Source of the DNA: Hyaloperonospora brassicae
Taxonomy: Eukaryota; Oomycota; Peronosporomycetes; Peronosporales; Peronosporaceae
DNA: 64,000 bases
Assembly (NCBI GenBank): GCA_947650285.1
Contig: CANTFL010001441.1
Span: 279,798-343,797 of the forward strand
Reading direction: 5' to 3'
In this document: piece by piece, positions 1-13,700 of the stretch
How the letters are laid out: each line of letters starts with the position of its first letter
Numbering within the stretch: position 1 is the first letter of the stretch
Translations under genes and position numbers: made by a program
Notes under the pieces: model-generated
The model's input: only the letters and a program-made list of their open reading frames with translations
What the model was told of the DNA's origin: nothing
Database searches by the model: none

Positions 1-3000
1 TTAATTAAATTTACTATTGAGCAAGTTTACTCTATTCTACGCCTCATTAAGTTCATTTTCACACCGTAAGACTGGAAGCATGTTGATCGTATTTATTCAT
101 AAAAAAAGAGTGGCATTTAATCGGCAAGCAGGCCTTATATCGAGATATTTCATGTAAATTCTTATTTGTATTGTAACTAAAAGAAGCATATTCTAGGGTG
201 TTGTGTGATTTATTTCCGCTTAAGCATCCACATGTTTATTCGATGCAGGCAAAGTGGTCATTTAAAAACCAACATACCACTTTAATCTTGTGCTTAAACA
301 AAACAAATGACCTTCACCGACACCAGGCGGGAAGATAAATCGAATAAGTATGTGCAGTGTACGTGTAGGAAAAGGCTTTTCTATGAAAAGACGATTATAA
401 TTAAAGTAATAACAACATTCAACAGTGGTGGGAATGTTTAAAATTACAAAAGCTTACGCCGAAAACTTGCTTGCCTTACAATCGCGCGAATCGAGCAGTA
501 AATTAGTCGTAAAAATGTTCGATCGTATTTTAACTAACTTAAAAAGCAACCAAATCTTGTATTTTCCGATTAATGCAGTATTTTGTGTGGATATACGCAT
601 ACGAATAAAGATTGATACATTAGATCAGATCAAAACATTAAATGTATTAGGCACTTGGTAAAATATTTTTTACAATTACACTGTAATTTTAGTGTATAAA
701 TATCTTGCGCACACGCACGAGCCGATATTTGATCGATCGAATTTTCTATTTTCTTTTTAATTCTATATAATCTGTAATCAAAATTTCTATCTTGATGTAC
801 AGACATCAAATTCTCATAACTCAGTGTAGATGCTCGTTTATCAGCTATAAAAAGTTCCAACGTACACGAGGTGGCTTAATATAATGTTTAAACCCTTTAA
901 TGAATGTGGGCAGCTTGGCAGCATAGCAATGTCAAGCTACATGATAGGCATGACGATGACAATATAATAATAACGTATCAATGAACAAATCACAATTCAT
1001 TACGCTCTGAGTACAAATCAAGAGCTGGTCCAATCTAATATTTTATACAAATAAATTTAGACGTTACCTTCGCATTTTTCTATTATCAATTAATACAAAT
1101 AGAACGGACAAAATTTTCCGCAAGTGTTTCGAATTGACAGTTGTATAAAATAACTGATATATTAACGTAGTTCTCTTTTTTGAAAGTAAAAAAGTGAGAT
1201 CAAATGCTTGACCTTATCCTACGCTGGTCTATAAACATATTCGGCAATTATTGAATATTCATTATTTAATAACTGAACTACACATTAATTAATATAGAAA
1301 GTGCTTTTATTACAAAGAATGTTGCATATATTGATATATCAACGTACCTCCTAATAATTTTTAGTATAAAACAATATACGGGATGTGTAAAAAATTATAT
1401 GTATTTAGCCTGGCTTAAATAGTTGCAAAGCGACCAATGCATATCTACGAATATATAAAACTACATCCAGTGATATATTTATAGTACACATCGGGTTATA
1501 ATATTGATATGTATTTTAGTATATAAAACTTTGCATTGTGCTTTTACATTTTAAAATGCATTTTATAACACTTTGATTATATTATATTATTGCTGGTACG
1601 GATAGTAGCTATAGTTGATGATTATAAATAACGTTCTGAATAGTGAGAAAACGCTAAGTGTTCATCAAAAAAAACATATTAAAAAAAGGTCTGGTCTAAC
1701 CGGTCGAGCTCATAAATTTTAAATTAGAGGTGCCGACATTGCGCGAACTAATTTAAACGATTAGTTTGGTACAATAAACCGCTATTCAGGCTATGTAAGC
1801 CTTTTAGCCTCAAAAAGCTTTCTGCATATCATTTCCTTCAAGCCTTCTATACATCCGTCTTATTAGCAGCACTTATAGATATTCTTCAGGATAATTAAGT
1901 GACTTTTGCGGCTATCAAATAATGCCTTCCGTAATAACTGTTTATAGGTCTACTTATAATAACGTCGATTAAGCGCTTCGCTTGGTTTTTTTCCCTTTAT
2001 ATAAAATGACACACTAATCTTCTAATCAGGTCATTGTGAATGACTATACGGTTTTGCGGTAGGAAAGGTCACACATAAACCAACGTCCAGAAGTAGTAGT
2101 GGCAATATACTCTATAGAAAATAATACATCTGATTAGATCAAGCCCGACGACCAGTCATTCATATTTTTTTTATTCCATTTCGGCTTTGTAATTGCACGT
2201 GATGATCTATCTGAAGACTTCGTCCGTCATCCTTAATTTTTAAGTTTAATAATACTTATTATCTCCTATAACAAAGGATGCATAAAGAAACTTATATCTC
2301 GAAAACATAAAGATAGAAATTAAAAGTAATGGTTTTTTTGTTCTAACAAAGTAATATTTCACAATTTGTAGCCCACTTTTGACAAATCCAAAAAAATTTG
2401 TAGGACGTATTGCAAATAAATAATGTCTACTGCATCGAGTTCTACCTTAATAATTTCTTACCGATAAACAAAAATAGTAGCTTATTCACAACTAATGATA
2501 TCAAGGCAAGATGATATTATTATAAGAAACGCATTTGAAATGATATTTGTTAGCAATCAATAATGTACTTACTAAGCAGATATACCGCATCATCTATCTT
2601 GCTGCGGCTGCCCTATATGTTGTCGAAAACTAGCAAGCAAATTAGATATTCATAGGTGTAGGAAGGTAGAGTTTGATGTGCTGTCTTTGAAGATTGGATC
2701 AAAAGATAAGAATGTAATGATTGGATTTATACTTTTAGATCGTAGTACATGAGCAATGACGGCAAATCAACAATAATCTGTCAAGCTATCGGTAGATACA
2801 TTATCTCCAATCTCAAAACAATTCTGTCATTCGTACTTCTCACTCCACTATAACGATAGAATAAATATCGATTGCCGTTCTTGACAGATAATGTCGCACA
2901 CTGATAAACATAGATTATGACACTAATTATAATTGATCGCAAAACTATTTAAAAATTTTTATGGATAGGTGGCGCTTCAAATGTGTCTTGTTTTTTTAGC

Positions 3001-3390
3001 GGGGGCTAAGAAGCGGCGACAAACTGATCCCCATATAAATTTGCACAAATGTTTGAATACTTGCGCCGACAGGGATCAGTGTAAAGGACTTTTATAATAG
3101 CAGATAATCTCTAAGCAGAAGATTCAGCAAAAGAATTACATTTCTTGAAAGATATATCCAATATCGCGCAGATAAAATGGCTTCATGAATATAGCGCGCC
3201 TTATCAAGTAGTTTATAAACGTGTGCAAAATTCTCATTCGTGTTTCCATTATTCCTCGAAAAAATCATAGCTTTCGCAGAAATAAATTATATGAGAAAAT
3301 CGAGTTATGAGTTAGGTACATGTGTAATTTTTTTTGATTAAAAATGTAGATGTTCGGTTTCATTCTTTTAAACACAATGAAGTTGGTTTA
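1..3390. other. AT-rich gene-free stretch
   Basis: No convincing coding region is seen on either strand. Open frames here are short, biased to the codons expected of AT-rich DNA, and match no family I recognise. There is no tRNA-like or rRNA-like sequence that I can support. The only structured item is a spaced inverted repeat near position 3,023, listed separately. Confidence 0.6.
3023..3080. repeat. Spaced 9-bp inverted repeat
   Basis: ACTGATCCC at 3023-3031 is repeated in inverted orientation as GGGATCAGT at 3072-3080, with a 40-bp spacer. It lies about 310 bp before the decayed pogo transposase. It could be a remnant of a transposon end or a chance hairpin; no matching sequence was seen on the far side of the transposase. 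Confidence 0.35.
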
Positions 3391-3417
3391 AGCACGCCTC
3401 AGCAATCCACAATGGCT

Positions 3418-4196
3418 CGAGATCTGCCAGCTCAAGGCCAGTAATCCAAAAATGAGTCAGAGTGTCCTAGCAAAGTGGATCCCTACAAGTTTTGTTCTTA
3501 CCTCGCCCAGTCTGCCATCCATCTTATACGCATCAGGCGCACATATCTGGAATATATGACAGCAACTAGACTTTCCGCCAAACGCCCTCGCGTCGCTCCG
3601 AATTCGGAGCTGGAGAAAGCTTCGTCAACAAAGATCGTTCAGTTCCAGGCATGGAGTGTTGCCCTCACTAAACAAATCATCAAGGTCTAATCTAAGGATT
3701 TTTACTTCTTGGCTTACCTGAGGGAGTTATCAAGTATGTCCATGTATTATTGCAACGCTTCCAACAACGATACAAGCTCCGCGGCATCCGTATATACTAC
3801 GAGAGTGGTGTAGCAAACGAGGAAGCGATGAATAAAGCATTTTATAACCCTAATGCTGTATTGCTCGCTGCAATCCCCAATATTTTTGTAACACAGACGT
3901 AAAAGGTATGTCTAGATTTTAAAAATCTATAATGAGTTAAATGATAAATATTGATGTTATTGAGTTGGCCTATTCTACAATTTGGTTCCGAAAGAAGATA
4001 GTAGCGCAGCAAGAAATTGACGGTAGTAAGAACGAGAAGGTAGACCTTAATCCGAATGCAATATAAAGCTTTAAAGCTAGGATTTTTTCGTTCAAATACA
4101 CTTTAGTTTTTGATATAGGCACGGATCTCTATTTCCTTCACGGTCAATGCGAATGGTACTGAAAGTCTCAAGCTTTTGTTATTAAGTAAGCATGAG
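3418..4196 (+). pseudogene. Pogo transposase, N-terminal part (relic)
   Basis: Reading near 3,440-3,540 gives a helix-turn-helix-like segment beginning NPKMSQSVLAKW, typical of the CENP-B/pogo N-terminal DNA-binding domain. About 3,570-3,690 in another frame gives KRPRVAPNSELEKA, matching the second (CENP-B type) HTH region. About 3,750-3,840 encodes LQRFQQRYKLRGIRIYYESG followed by a short acidic stretch, as in pogo transposases just before the catalytic core. Around 4,145-4,190 the peptide TVNANGTESLKLLLLSK matches the first catalytic beta-strand region. Stops and frameshifts separate these pieces. Family assignment is by motif memory, not by a search. Confidence 0.6.
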
Positions 4197-5159
4197 ACCT
4201 CGGTTGTTAAAGCGCAAGTCCGAAGCGCAGCTCGATTTTTACTGGAGGCACAACATGAATGTGGAGAAGTGGATCGGAGAAAGCATTTCCGTGCCGCCCA
4301 GGTTAGGTACGAAGTGCGGGAAGATAGATCACGACCATCGGATCCAATCCAAGGTGGGATCCTATTAAAGAAGGGTCCGATATCATAGTTAATTCAATCT
4401 GTAAGTAGATCCAGTCAAAGAGGTATTCCGATCCCATAGGGCTCCGATCCCAGCAAATATCTGATCCTAGAGTCGATCTGACCCAAAAAGGGGATTCGAT
4501 CCCGGATAGATCACGACCTGAGTCAGTTGAAGGGGATTAATTGATAATTAAAAGGTTAAAGGAAACCGACGGATTCATTGGACGACACGAGGCGAGTTTC
4601 TTTGGCAGAAATACGCTAGGTCGTAGGATGAATAATATAACTGGCTATTATCACACAGAGTTTGATTTGCTGCTTAATCCACGTGTCATCTCTTCTGAGT
4701 AAGATCTTTAGCCGTCTGACGATATCAAGAGTTGCGCCGGTTGTCTATACAGGTTTTTCCCTGGATGGTTTGGCCAGGTGCGTTAAGGACTCTCTCATAC
4801 ATCAAGCATACTATGACAGGGCGCAGAAAGAAAGCAAGGGTGATCAAGATCGTTAAACGATTTAAATGATCAGAAGGTCAAGCAGATCAAGATCTACATA
4901 CTAAACAAGGCAATATCATTGATTATAGGTAGATCGGAAGGAGAACCCACAAGAGACCTGTGATCGTGTAAATAATTCCACGCGATCACCCACATCCCGA
5001 ACGCGGGCAAGTTTAGCATCGACAATAGTCCACCGAGAAGAGTTCAGCCCGCCCTAACGAAGTTCTATCAAGGAGATAAAAGCCTCTTACACGGAAACGG
5101 AGTACCCAGTCCAATCGTCGGTTGTCTGGCCACCAGTGGAGAGAAGGAATCACATTAAA
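4197..5159. other. Sequence interrupting the pogo relic
   Basis: About 960 bp separate the two halves of the transposase where only a few dozen codons would be expected. The stretch is richer in GATC/GATCC-type words than its surroundings (4,310-4,520) and holds no open frame I recognise. It may be a solo LTR or another inserted element, but no flanking target-site duplication could be made out. Confidence 0.35.
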
Positions 5160-6110
5160 AACATCGTGAAAACCGATTCACAACAAGATGGCCTCGATGA
5201 CTAATTCTCAGTTCCAGAAGTGGTTGAATGAACTCGACACCGACATTAAGGTACAGAAACTGTTTTTTTTCATTCTTAAAAAAATTATTGAGCTACTCGA
5301 ATACACTTTTTTGTAGCTATATCTTTCCCAGGTCCGCAAGGGAAAGGCCTTAATTTTGCTAGATAATCCATCATCTCATACCACTAATGATATGGACCTG
5401 GAGAAAGTTCAGGTGCAGTTCCTGCCTCTCAACCGTACCGCAAAATGTAAATCATGAATATTGGAATTGTCGCTCTTCTTAGGCGCCACTACAGGCGCCG
5501 CTATCGTTAACATGTTAAAGATCGCGACAAACGCGGTAATGTTTACATCTACATGGTCGGCCGTTTAATTGCCTTGTATTGAGGTGTAGCGGCGAGGAGA
5601 GATGATAAGTCTGCAACTGTGGTAAACTAATTCAATTACACTAACTATATATATCCTCTCCTATGACTTATGTGTCTGATCAGAAGGAGCATATGGAGGA
5701 TCGCGAATTGCAGGATTACATTACTATTCTTCCTCTAAAGACCTTTCGGCCATTTCAATCTGAGAAATTCAGTGGAGTTGAGTAAAGCAGCACACGTGTG
5801 AAATAAATGACACTTCGATTATCTATATGCTTCAGGTGGATATAGAGAAGGAGAAATTTGAAGATGGGCAAGTATTATTGATGGAGATCAGTAAGGAAGA
5901 TATTCTCAGGTCTCTAGCTGTTACTGTTCTCATCCTTGTTTCGTCCCATCCCGACAAAGAGCGTATTTCAAAGGCATATTCATGAGCTTTAGATGTTCAT
6001 AGTATAGAAGCCACCACTCAAAGAAAGCTCAATTCGTGTATTCACTAGCTAACGTTACTCAGACACATCTTCTTATTTAAATGCGTAAAACCTATAAAGA
6101 AATATAGCTT
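5160..6110 (+). pseudogene. Pogo transposase, catalytic and C-terminal part (relic)
   Basis: At 5,187 the frame reads MASMTNSQFQKWLNELD, matching the pogo segment that precedes the second catalytic Asp. At 5,335-5,450 it reads GKALILLDNPSSHTTN and VQVQFLPLNRTAK, the diagnostic LLLDN-APSH and FLPPNTT motifs of DDE_1 transposases. A frameshift later gives MNIGIVALLRRHYRRRYR, the segment holding the third acidic region and the basic helix. Further degenerate pieces (5,690-5,790 and 5,830-6,110) continue to a typical Lys/Gln-rich tail. Several stops and frame changes are present. Confidence 0.65.
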
Positions 6111-9100
6111 TCTTTGCTTACGACTATTTTTGCATGACTTGTTGTCCCCCGAAAAGTCATCAAAGCTATGAAATTATGAGTTACGAGATTTGAGTAAGAG
6201 ACCATAGAACAAGCATGGCGGAAGTCAATTATAATGAGTTATATACATGAACAGTTATATATTTATTATTCGAAATACGAATGTAATAACTTTGATAAAT
6301 ATTGAAAATGATTCTAAGGAGGTGGCATAAATATTCGCGAAGAAACGTTTATTTTAAGTATAATAGCGTGCTTAAAAAACATTTTGCCGTGGCTTAATAT
6401 CAAATTCCTCTAGAGACACTATATTAAAGAGTTTTCAATTGAACTATACGTTGATTTTGTATCGCATTCGATGAGGTGGCACAGGTTTGTGTATCTCACC
6501 CATATATTCACGAGAAACAGTTGTGACGTTACATCTTCCTTTATATACAGAGATAATATATGATCTGTAAATGCATACAGAAATTGATGTTATACATGCC
6601 TTAGAATGCGTGTCGTGAATTCCCTTCGCCTAATGGCATATATGTATATATATATATATCCATTTTACTTGATAGTGACCTGTTGCAGATCTCTAAAGCC
6701 AAATTAAACCCTACAAAAGAATATAATTTCCTATTGCGAAGAATGCGCGTGGTGCCATATTTATCGGATATAAAGTACCTAGTTTGCTGCCGATTTCGCT
6801 TTGCGTTGCGAACAAGTTCAATAATTACACACGAATACGGAGGCGATTGAACAACTGTGAGACTTGCAATATTCATATAGCTAGAATTCCCAATAGGTCA
6901 AATTTATATGTTTTAAAAAAATTTAGCCTAAAAAGGTTCGATTATAATATGACTCAGATCCTTTTTTTAACGAGGTAGAGTGAAAACGTGTCGATAGACG
7001 TTATTGAAATTAATACCGTTCCCCATCGTGGACATAACGTTGGTCACGAGTGACGATTGACCCAGGTAACAAATCACAAGAAGAATAAGAATTTCGTATA
7101 AAAATTGAAGCGCAAAAAGATTGTCGTATTTTTTATATATAATAGTAAGCGGTGAAACATGCTGTGTCGGGTCTATCATATCCTTTTATTAGTGCAACAC
7201 ATTTTTTGCTTCATTTGAAATCCATTCACAGGCTTACATATCTTACTAAGCATTCAGTAAGTATTTTGTCTCAAATATTCATTTATATGCTAATCGCAAT
7301 AAATCGTTCCAGCAAGGAAACACAATGATAAAGAAAGATAATCTTCGCAACGAACATTGATAACTGTCAATGAATATCAATTTTAACCTTTTTCATCTAG
7401 CATTCTATAGCGCTGATAGATCAGCAACAATACCAGACTACAATTTGTATAGCTCATCATATATTAAGTTATATATTGTTTAATTCACATAGTATAGCTT
7501 ATTAAGATATATCTAGGCTCGATCAAAATGAGGGTTGCTTTTATGATTATCCAAATACAGATTACGTAAAAATACGTATAGCCATTGACAAAGTTTTAAA
7601 ATCCGAAAAAAACGTATATTTTGTAGGGACAACACTTAAATAGTTTCGTTAGATTAGTATCTGGGAAAGTTAATCATCCTCTCTGTTTATTCTACAAAAG
7701 TTCGTTCGGGTTTTTGCGAAATTATAATATAGATTTAATTCATTTCTTTTGAAATTATATTGATGTATTCGGCCACGATCATGCAAACCATACGGCTCAT
7801 CGATCAAATTTTACGGACAAATAATCGATTTTGACACAAAATGTTTTGTTCAATCCAGCGTTTACCTGTATTTTTGACGAAGCGAATACTTTTAGGCAAA
7901 GTATAGAACAGGACGTTTATTTATAGGTTAAATTTTCTGAAGTATTGATTGCGCAATTAATTTGGCTAATTACAGTAGCGAATGATAACTTGGTATGTCT
8001 ATATATGACACGCATACATTCTACAGGTTGACATTAATTGTTCATCAAACTCATTGTGCGAGCTACTTTTTATATGATACATAATTCGTAAACGATTTGG
8101 GATAACATTAATTAATATAAGATTCGCTAAGTTGCAACTATGCGTAAGCAGATGTAGCAGCCCATACCTAAAGGTTTGAATGGACTTCATGGACAACATC
8201 GCTGTTGATTTTACATTTTAGACAGGTAGAATGTAAATATAAAGCATGTATCATCTGCAACCCTGCAAAAGGCGACGTGTGGAATATTGACCTGTCACAT
8301 CAAATCCCGATTTTAGTTGCCCTGATCGGTGTTTCTAACTTTAAATTTAAAAGTAAAATTTTGCAAGCTTAGACTAAAAACCCGTACCGACATGCGCAAA
8401 GACCATTCTATGTAGCTTAGACAATATAGAATTGACCAGTATCCAACATTGAATCAAGGACTAACTAACAGGACGCGTATCGTAGTATCGATAAGCACCC
8501 ATTGTATACAAAAGAATCGTATGTGCAAAGGAAAGTAGGTGTTTGTATAGGCACTAAGATGAACGCAGCTTCTTTGCCCAAATTATCGGTACAATATTGT
8601 CAAATTGAAAAAAATCACTTCTTTGTCTAGAGGAACAATAAAATCAAATACCAGAGATGGTCTTTTAAAATCAAGTAGACAAATTTAGCTTATACTGATT
8701 TCTTACCCACAGCATAGGTCTTTAAAATCAGTGTCTTCAGTATGTCGTAGGTAAAAACGATTAGCGTCTAGTTGTCTCAGTCCGATCTTTCCTATAATCG
8801 TGTCAAAGACTACTTATTTAGGCATTGTAGCCTCTTACACGTATTTTTTTTATCTACATCACTAAAAATCAATGGAAAAGCATGAAGCTGCATGAGGTGC
8901 TTAGTTACTCAATAGTTCAGTCGTATCATTTCAGTTTCCGCCCTAAAAAGAAAGATGTATACGGCTTATATATTCGGATAGCACAGTGCTGAATACAGTA
9001 AGGACCCAATCTGCCTCGTTATATATATTATGATTTTTAAGGGATAGATTTGTCGTGTCAGGTACGATTTTATAAGCTTTGGCACAATATGACAGGTATG

Positions 9101-9715
9101 AGTTTACGCTCTAGTAATACATTCCACGCTGCCCGCTGGATAGTCAGGCATAAGTGAAATGTCTTTGACTTACTCGACTGCTTAAAAGCATTTTTAGTCC
9201 ATGGCGATATTTCCGCAACAAATAAGTGTCTTTTATTCTGTCAGTCGGTAGCCAGACAATAATAGGGATTAGCTTTTTAATCTCATTTATCACTGAAGAA
9301 GCTTGCATATCAATCAAAAATAAACCTTCTCTATTAATCCCTTGATACACATATAAATCAAAATGCGACAAATGACGTTTTTGTCAAAATTAATTAGTAA
9401 AAGCGTTTTATCGAAAACTTGGAAATATATATTACAATTATTGCTTCCAATTGTAGACACAATAAGTAGTGCCGAGTATGCTCTACCCTTTGGGTACACT
9501 CACTTTTGTGGACATTGCACCCAACAACCCATTAATTATTTCAGTTTCATATGTCGCTCTTTAGCGCTATTAATTCTTGGAATGGTAAACTTGTGCAAAT
9601 TTTGACCTCTTGTACGACCTTTGTTTTTGACACGATTATTTAATGTACAGCAAAACAATTGATTTAAGTTACGGTTGTAAACGTCCTCGCCATCTTAACG
9701 TCAACCGATATAGCG

Positions 9716-9751
<36 letters not shown>

Positions 9752-12700
9752 AACTTTAAAGTATATCTGTGTCTATATATGCGATCGGTAGTATGTAGGT
9801 ATTTCACATCGTCTCTATTGACAGGTACTTAGTTTCGGACACAAACATTGATGGTTCATTAGTAAGCTTGCAGTCGTGTCTCGGACATACCTGTGACGTT
9901 AAATTCTTCATCCTTAAGGATTAGAGCCACGCTCACAGTTTTTTTATCCAACTTGACAAAAAACTTATTTAGAGGTGTGTCACGCGTAAAAGAAAGTAGA
10001 GCAATACATGACACCATGTTTTTAATCACAATTTTTTTTACCATGACTCTGCATAGGCCATGACATGTGTTTAAACGGTTGTAAATAAGCGTTTAGGCCA
10101 AAGGGTAAGTAACTGCAACTTGTCCGATACGCTTTTATACATTTACTCAGATGGAAAGTCACAAATAGTAGTGAGCGGTCCGGTGATGACTACGCACCAC
10201 GAAGAAATAGGGGTGATAGATGCGACAATAGGCTGAATGTCCGAATATTTTTCAGCCGGAAATATAAGAGAAGAGAATGAAAGATAACGAATTGACTCTT
10301 TTAGTCTATTTCTAACATTCAAATTTCGAAATGATTTTACGAATGCATTTCTAAAAAGCTTATATAGACGCCACAATGCCACTGTCGACGAAACACGTTG
10401 ATGCGCCTAGATAGTAGATGTCATATTTAACTCTCGTATATTTAATATCTTTAATGCAGTTTGTGCTTATACGCTATTACATATCCTGTCATAGCAAGGC
10501 AGAGGCCGAGCACGGCAAAGTCAAATTTCATTTGAAGGCTTCTAACCTATATAGGCGTAAGAAGCTTAACATCAAAAAACTGATTTTGACTAAATATTGC
10601 TTTAGGCTTCAACCTAAATTAACTCTTTTGCAACGGCACCAACGTCTGTAGTCTACTAAATCGATGCTTAATATGTAAAGGTTGCAATTAGCAAATACAT
10701 TATATTTGCCGTGACAAGGAAGTAGAACGCGTATCTCGGTCTATTACAGGCATATCATTCCGTGTAGTTTCTTGTAAATTTACATATATCCAAAATAAAT
10801 AAAAATATTCTATTAATTTGATGCTATAACTTGAAACGTTTTGTCACATTGCTCAGGTTTCCTACAATTACGAAGGTTGGTGTCCATCTTTTATGGTCAT
10901 GTGGCACGTCCTACATAAGACCCGTTTGATCGAAATCCAGAATATTTGTGAAAGAAGTAGCAATGTCAAAGCCTTATACTGATACTGTAGAGAGTCAAGT
11001 ATGAAATTTTCTGTTAAATGTAGTACTGATGCCAATTTTTCAAATGTTAATAATGATACATTCGTCTTGTCTATGTTTTTTCAGATCCCTTAAATAAGCA
11101 TAATATTATCCAAATTCGTTTATTGAGGAATATTTTTGACAGCATGGAAGATGGTAAATCGCTGGGTGGAGGGGCTAATTGAATTATAGCAAATTAACAG
11201 CATAGCCGGATACTAAAAAATGAAATCGAGCGTCTTTATTTATAAAAAGTAAATAATCTTTTAATATCCATCGACGGCTACTTAACTGGCGATATAGCAT
11301 GCGCCAAGACTCTTTTTTGTCGAGCTTTGATGACGAACCTTGCTCTGATGTGCATAATTCTATTTATAGAGCTGGAATGACCGGCTTTCAATTCCAGCTA
11401 AAAAATTCTTAATGCAATGTTAGCCACCCCTTTAATTATTGATATATAAGGCTAGTTGTTCCCAGTTGACAATTGTGGTCAAAAAATGATAAGGGTGCAT
11501 GGAACTTTATACAGCAGGTAAACTAGAATCTTACATTCTATGATTCGATCATTGATTGTTTGTTGCCATGCACAGAATACAATCTGTAGCCATTAAAATC
11601 TCAGAAAATTAAAGAATTGATACGGTAATTTTCGTCGATGTGGCAAAGTTTTAATGCAAAAAATAGGATTATTTTTCAGGATCTTATCTCAAAATAAGGT
11701 AACAAATTATTTAGATTTAGACGACAGCTATTTCGGAAGCAACAAAAAATTTGGTGAGGGCGATATGGGAAGAGTTTACTTTTTCCAAAAACACAATCAG
11801 TGCTTTTAAATACCGCTTTACGCATTGGAACATATTAACAACACGGGTCTTTACTATTATGCGTCGAAGAAATAGTACTGTCGCTATATATAGAAGAAGA
11901 AACGACTTCAAAGTTCAATTTAGGGCAGTTTACGATTACTCGATCAAATGCATCATGTCAATTCAATTGGAGCCAATGCGAAGGAACTAAATTATCACCG
12001 ACGGTCGATAGATAATTCGGCGTAGTTGTGCGAGAAAAAGGATGAAAGCTGAAATCAATTAAATATCGAGTGGACGGTTCAGACTCCGGATATAAACACT
12101 ATTTGCGCTCGCTGATCGATTGAGTAACCATTAACAATCATTGTTATAAATATTTTTTAAAAAGATAGGTATTCGAAATATATGAAGGCTGCATTGGCTT
12201 TGTAAAAAATGCATTAGATACGATATATCCATACTTTGATCAATCTTGGCCTAAAATACTGCATGAACTATTTGTAAAATCTCTTCTAGCAATGTAAAAA
12301 ATGAGGGGGAGGAGAAACTCATATTGTTTATCTTCATTGTTCAAAAATCATTGGCTCACATAAGCTATATGTGGCAGACAGAAACATATATTGGTATACG
12401 CAGCATCTTAGCTTTTTAAAGTCAAAGGGTAGTGTCAGACATAGATGAATAGAAGGTTACCAAAAATTCCGCAAAATGTTCTCGGTCTAGCAAACTTAAT
12501 TTGGCCCTAAACGTATGTAGATCGCGCACAGCACATACAATCAATATTTCTACATGTCTCGCTAATCCACGGACAGCAACAATTTTCAGATTAAATGATA
12601 AATAAACTTTAAACTATGTACATCAAAAAAAAGGATCTTTATTCTTCAATGACAAATATAAAAATGGACATTAGATCGATGGTTTAAAAGAGGTTAAAGT

Positions 12701-13700
12701 AAAAAGTTTTTTCTAAAGATACACTTCAACCTTTAAGACTAAACCCATAACACACCGTATTCATAAATATATTACTACGTGATCAGCACACTATTAAACA
12801 TAAATCTGTAATCGCCTTCAACTTAAGTCTTCGATAAATAATTATCAATTCTCATTCGACGAGTTTGTAAGGCAAGACTGAAGGCTCTTACATACAGACT
12901 TTTAATCATCACACTTTATTAGTTGGTTGAACAGAAGTTAAAAGGCAGCTTCTGATGCGTCGTAGTTTGTCCTGTCACCTGCAATGACCAACGATGGGTG
13001 TTCTTAGATCTCCATTTGTCTCATAAAATCCATATGTATAAGAGAACAAGATATTATAAGATCAAACTTTGAAAGAAGGCTTCTGCTATAGCAGAATAGA
13101 AGGTCGGCATTCACGTACATGAATAAAGGTTCGCTAGTTCGTTTGGTTTACCATTTATGCGGTGCAGCTTATATGACTGAGTGAGAATGAATTTAATCTA
13201 ATGGAAAATAAATCAGTAAGTTCGTTTAGAATGTGAGCAAGTCGTGCTGCAAATATTGCATTGATTATTCATAACAAAGAATAAATTGAAGCTTTATTTG
13301 ATTGTAATATAATGCCGAACATTCCTGAAATTCTAGCTTGGATGCTAGATTGAACAAGTTAATATTCCGGCTACAACTATTTAGGGGAGGCGATGGACTC
13401 ATAAATACTATGCATACAATATATCCTAAATTTGCTTTGTTATTTCTTAGGGACTACCGCTATTTAGCCATTACCTTCTTACTAATTTCCCTTCAGTCTA
13501 ATTTTTTTGAAGTTTATTATACAGAGCGTAAAACTGGAACACCTCATACAAATTACCTAAATCTTTATACGACACGAAGAGATTTTTCTAATAATTACGT
13601 TAATTATTGTTCTTTTTAGCTGCTATCGCCATATTGCTGCCGCTAATACGTTTTACAAGCCTGTTATATATGTGACTAATATATTAATCTTGTGTGCTCT
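6111..13700. other. AT-rich gene-free stretch
   Basis: I find no protein family, RNA gene or recognisable transposon in this 7.6 kb. Frames are short and interrupted. Short AT dinucleotide runs occur near 6,640-6,660 and at 9,720-9,749. The decay level resembles that of the flanking transposon relics, so very old repeats may be present but are not readable by eye. Confidence 0.55.
9720..9749. repeat. (TA)n microsatellite
   Basis: An uninterrupted run of alternating A and T of about 30 bp. Confidence 0.9.

Larger units (their letters stand above)
3391..6110 (+). mobile_element. Decayed pogo/Tigger-like DNA transposon
   Basis: Two blocks of degenerate pogo-superfamily (DDE_1) transposase sequence lie in the correct order on the plus strand, separated by roughly 1 kb of unrelated sequence. 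The element has stops and frameshifts in every block and cannot be active. I could not define terminal inverted repeats or the TA target duplication expected of Tc1/mariner-pogo elements, so the limits are those of recognisable coding sequence only. Confidence 0.6.
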
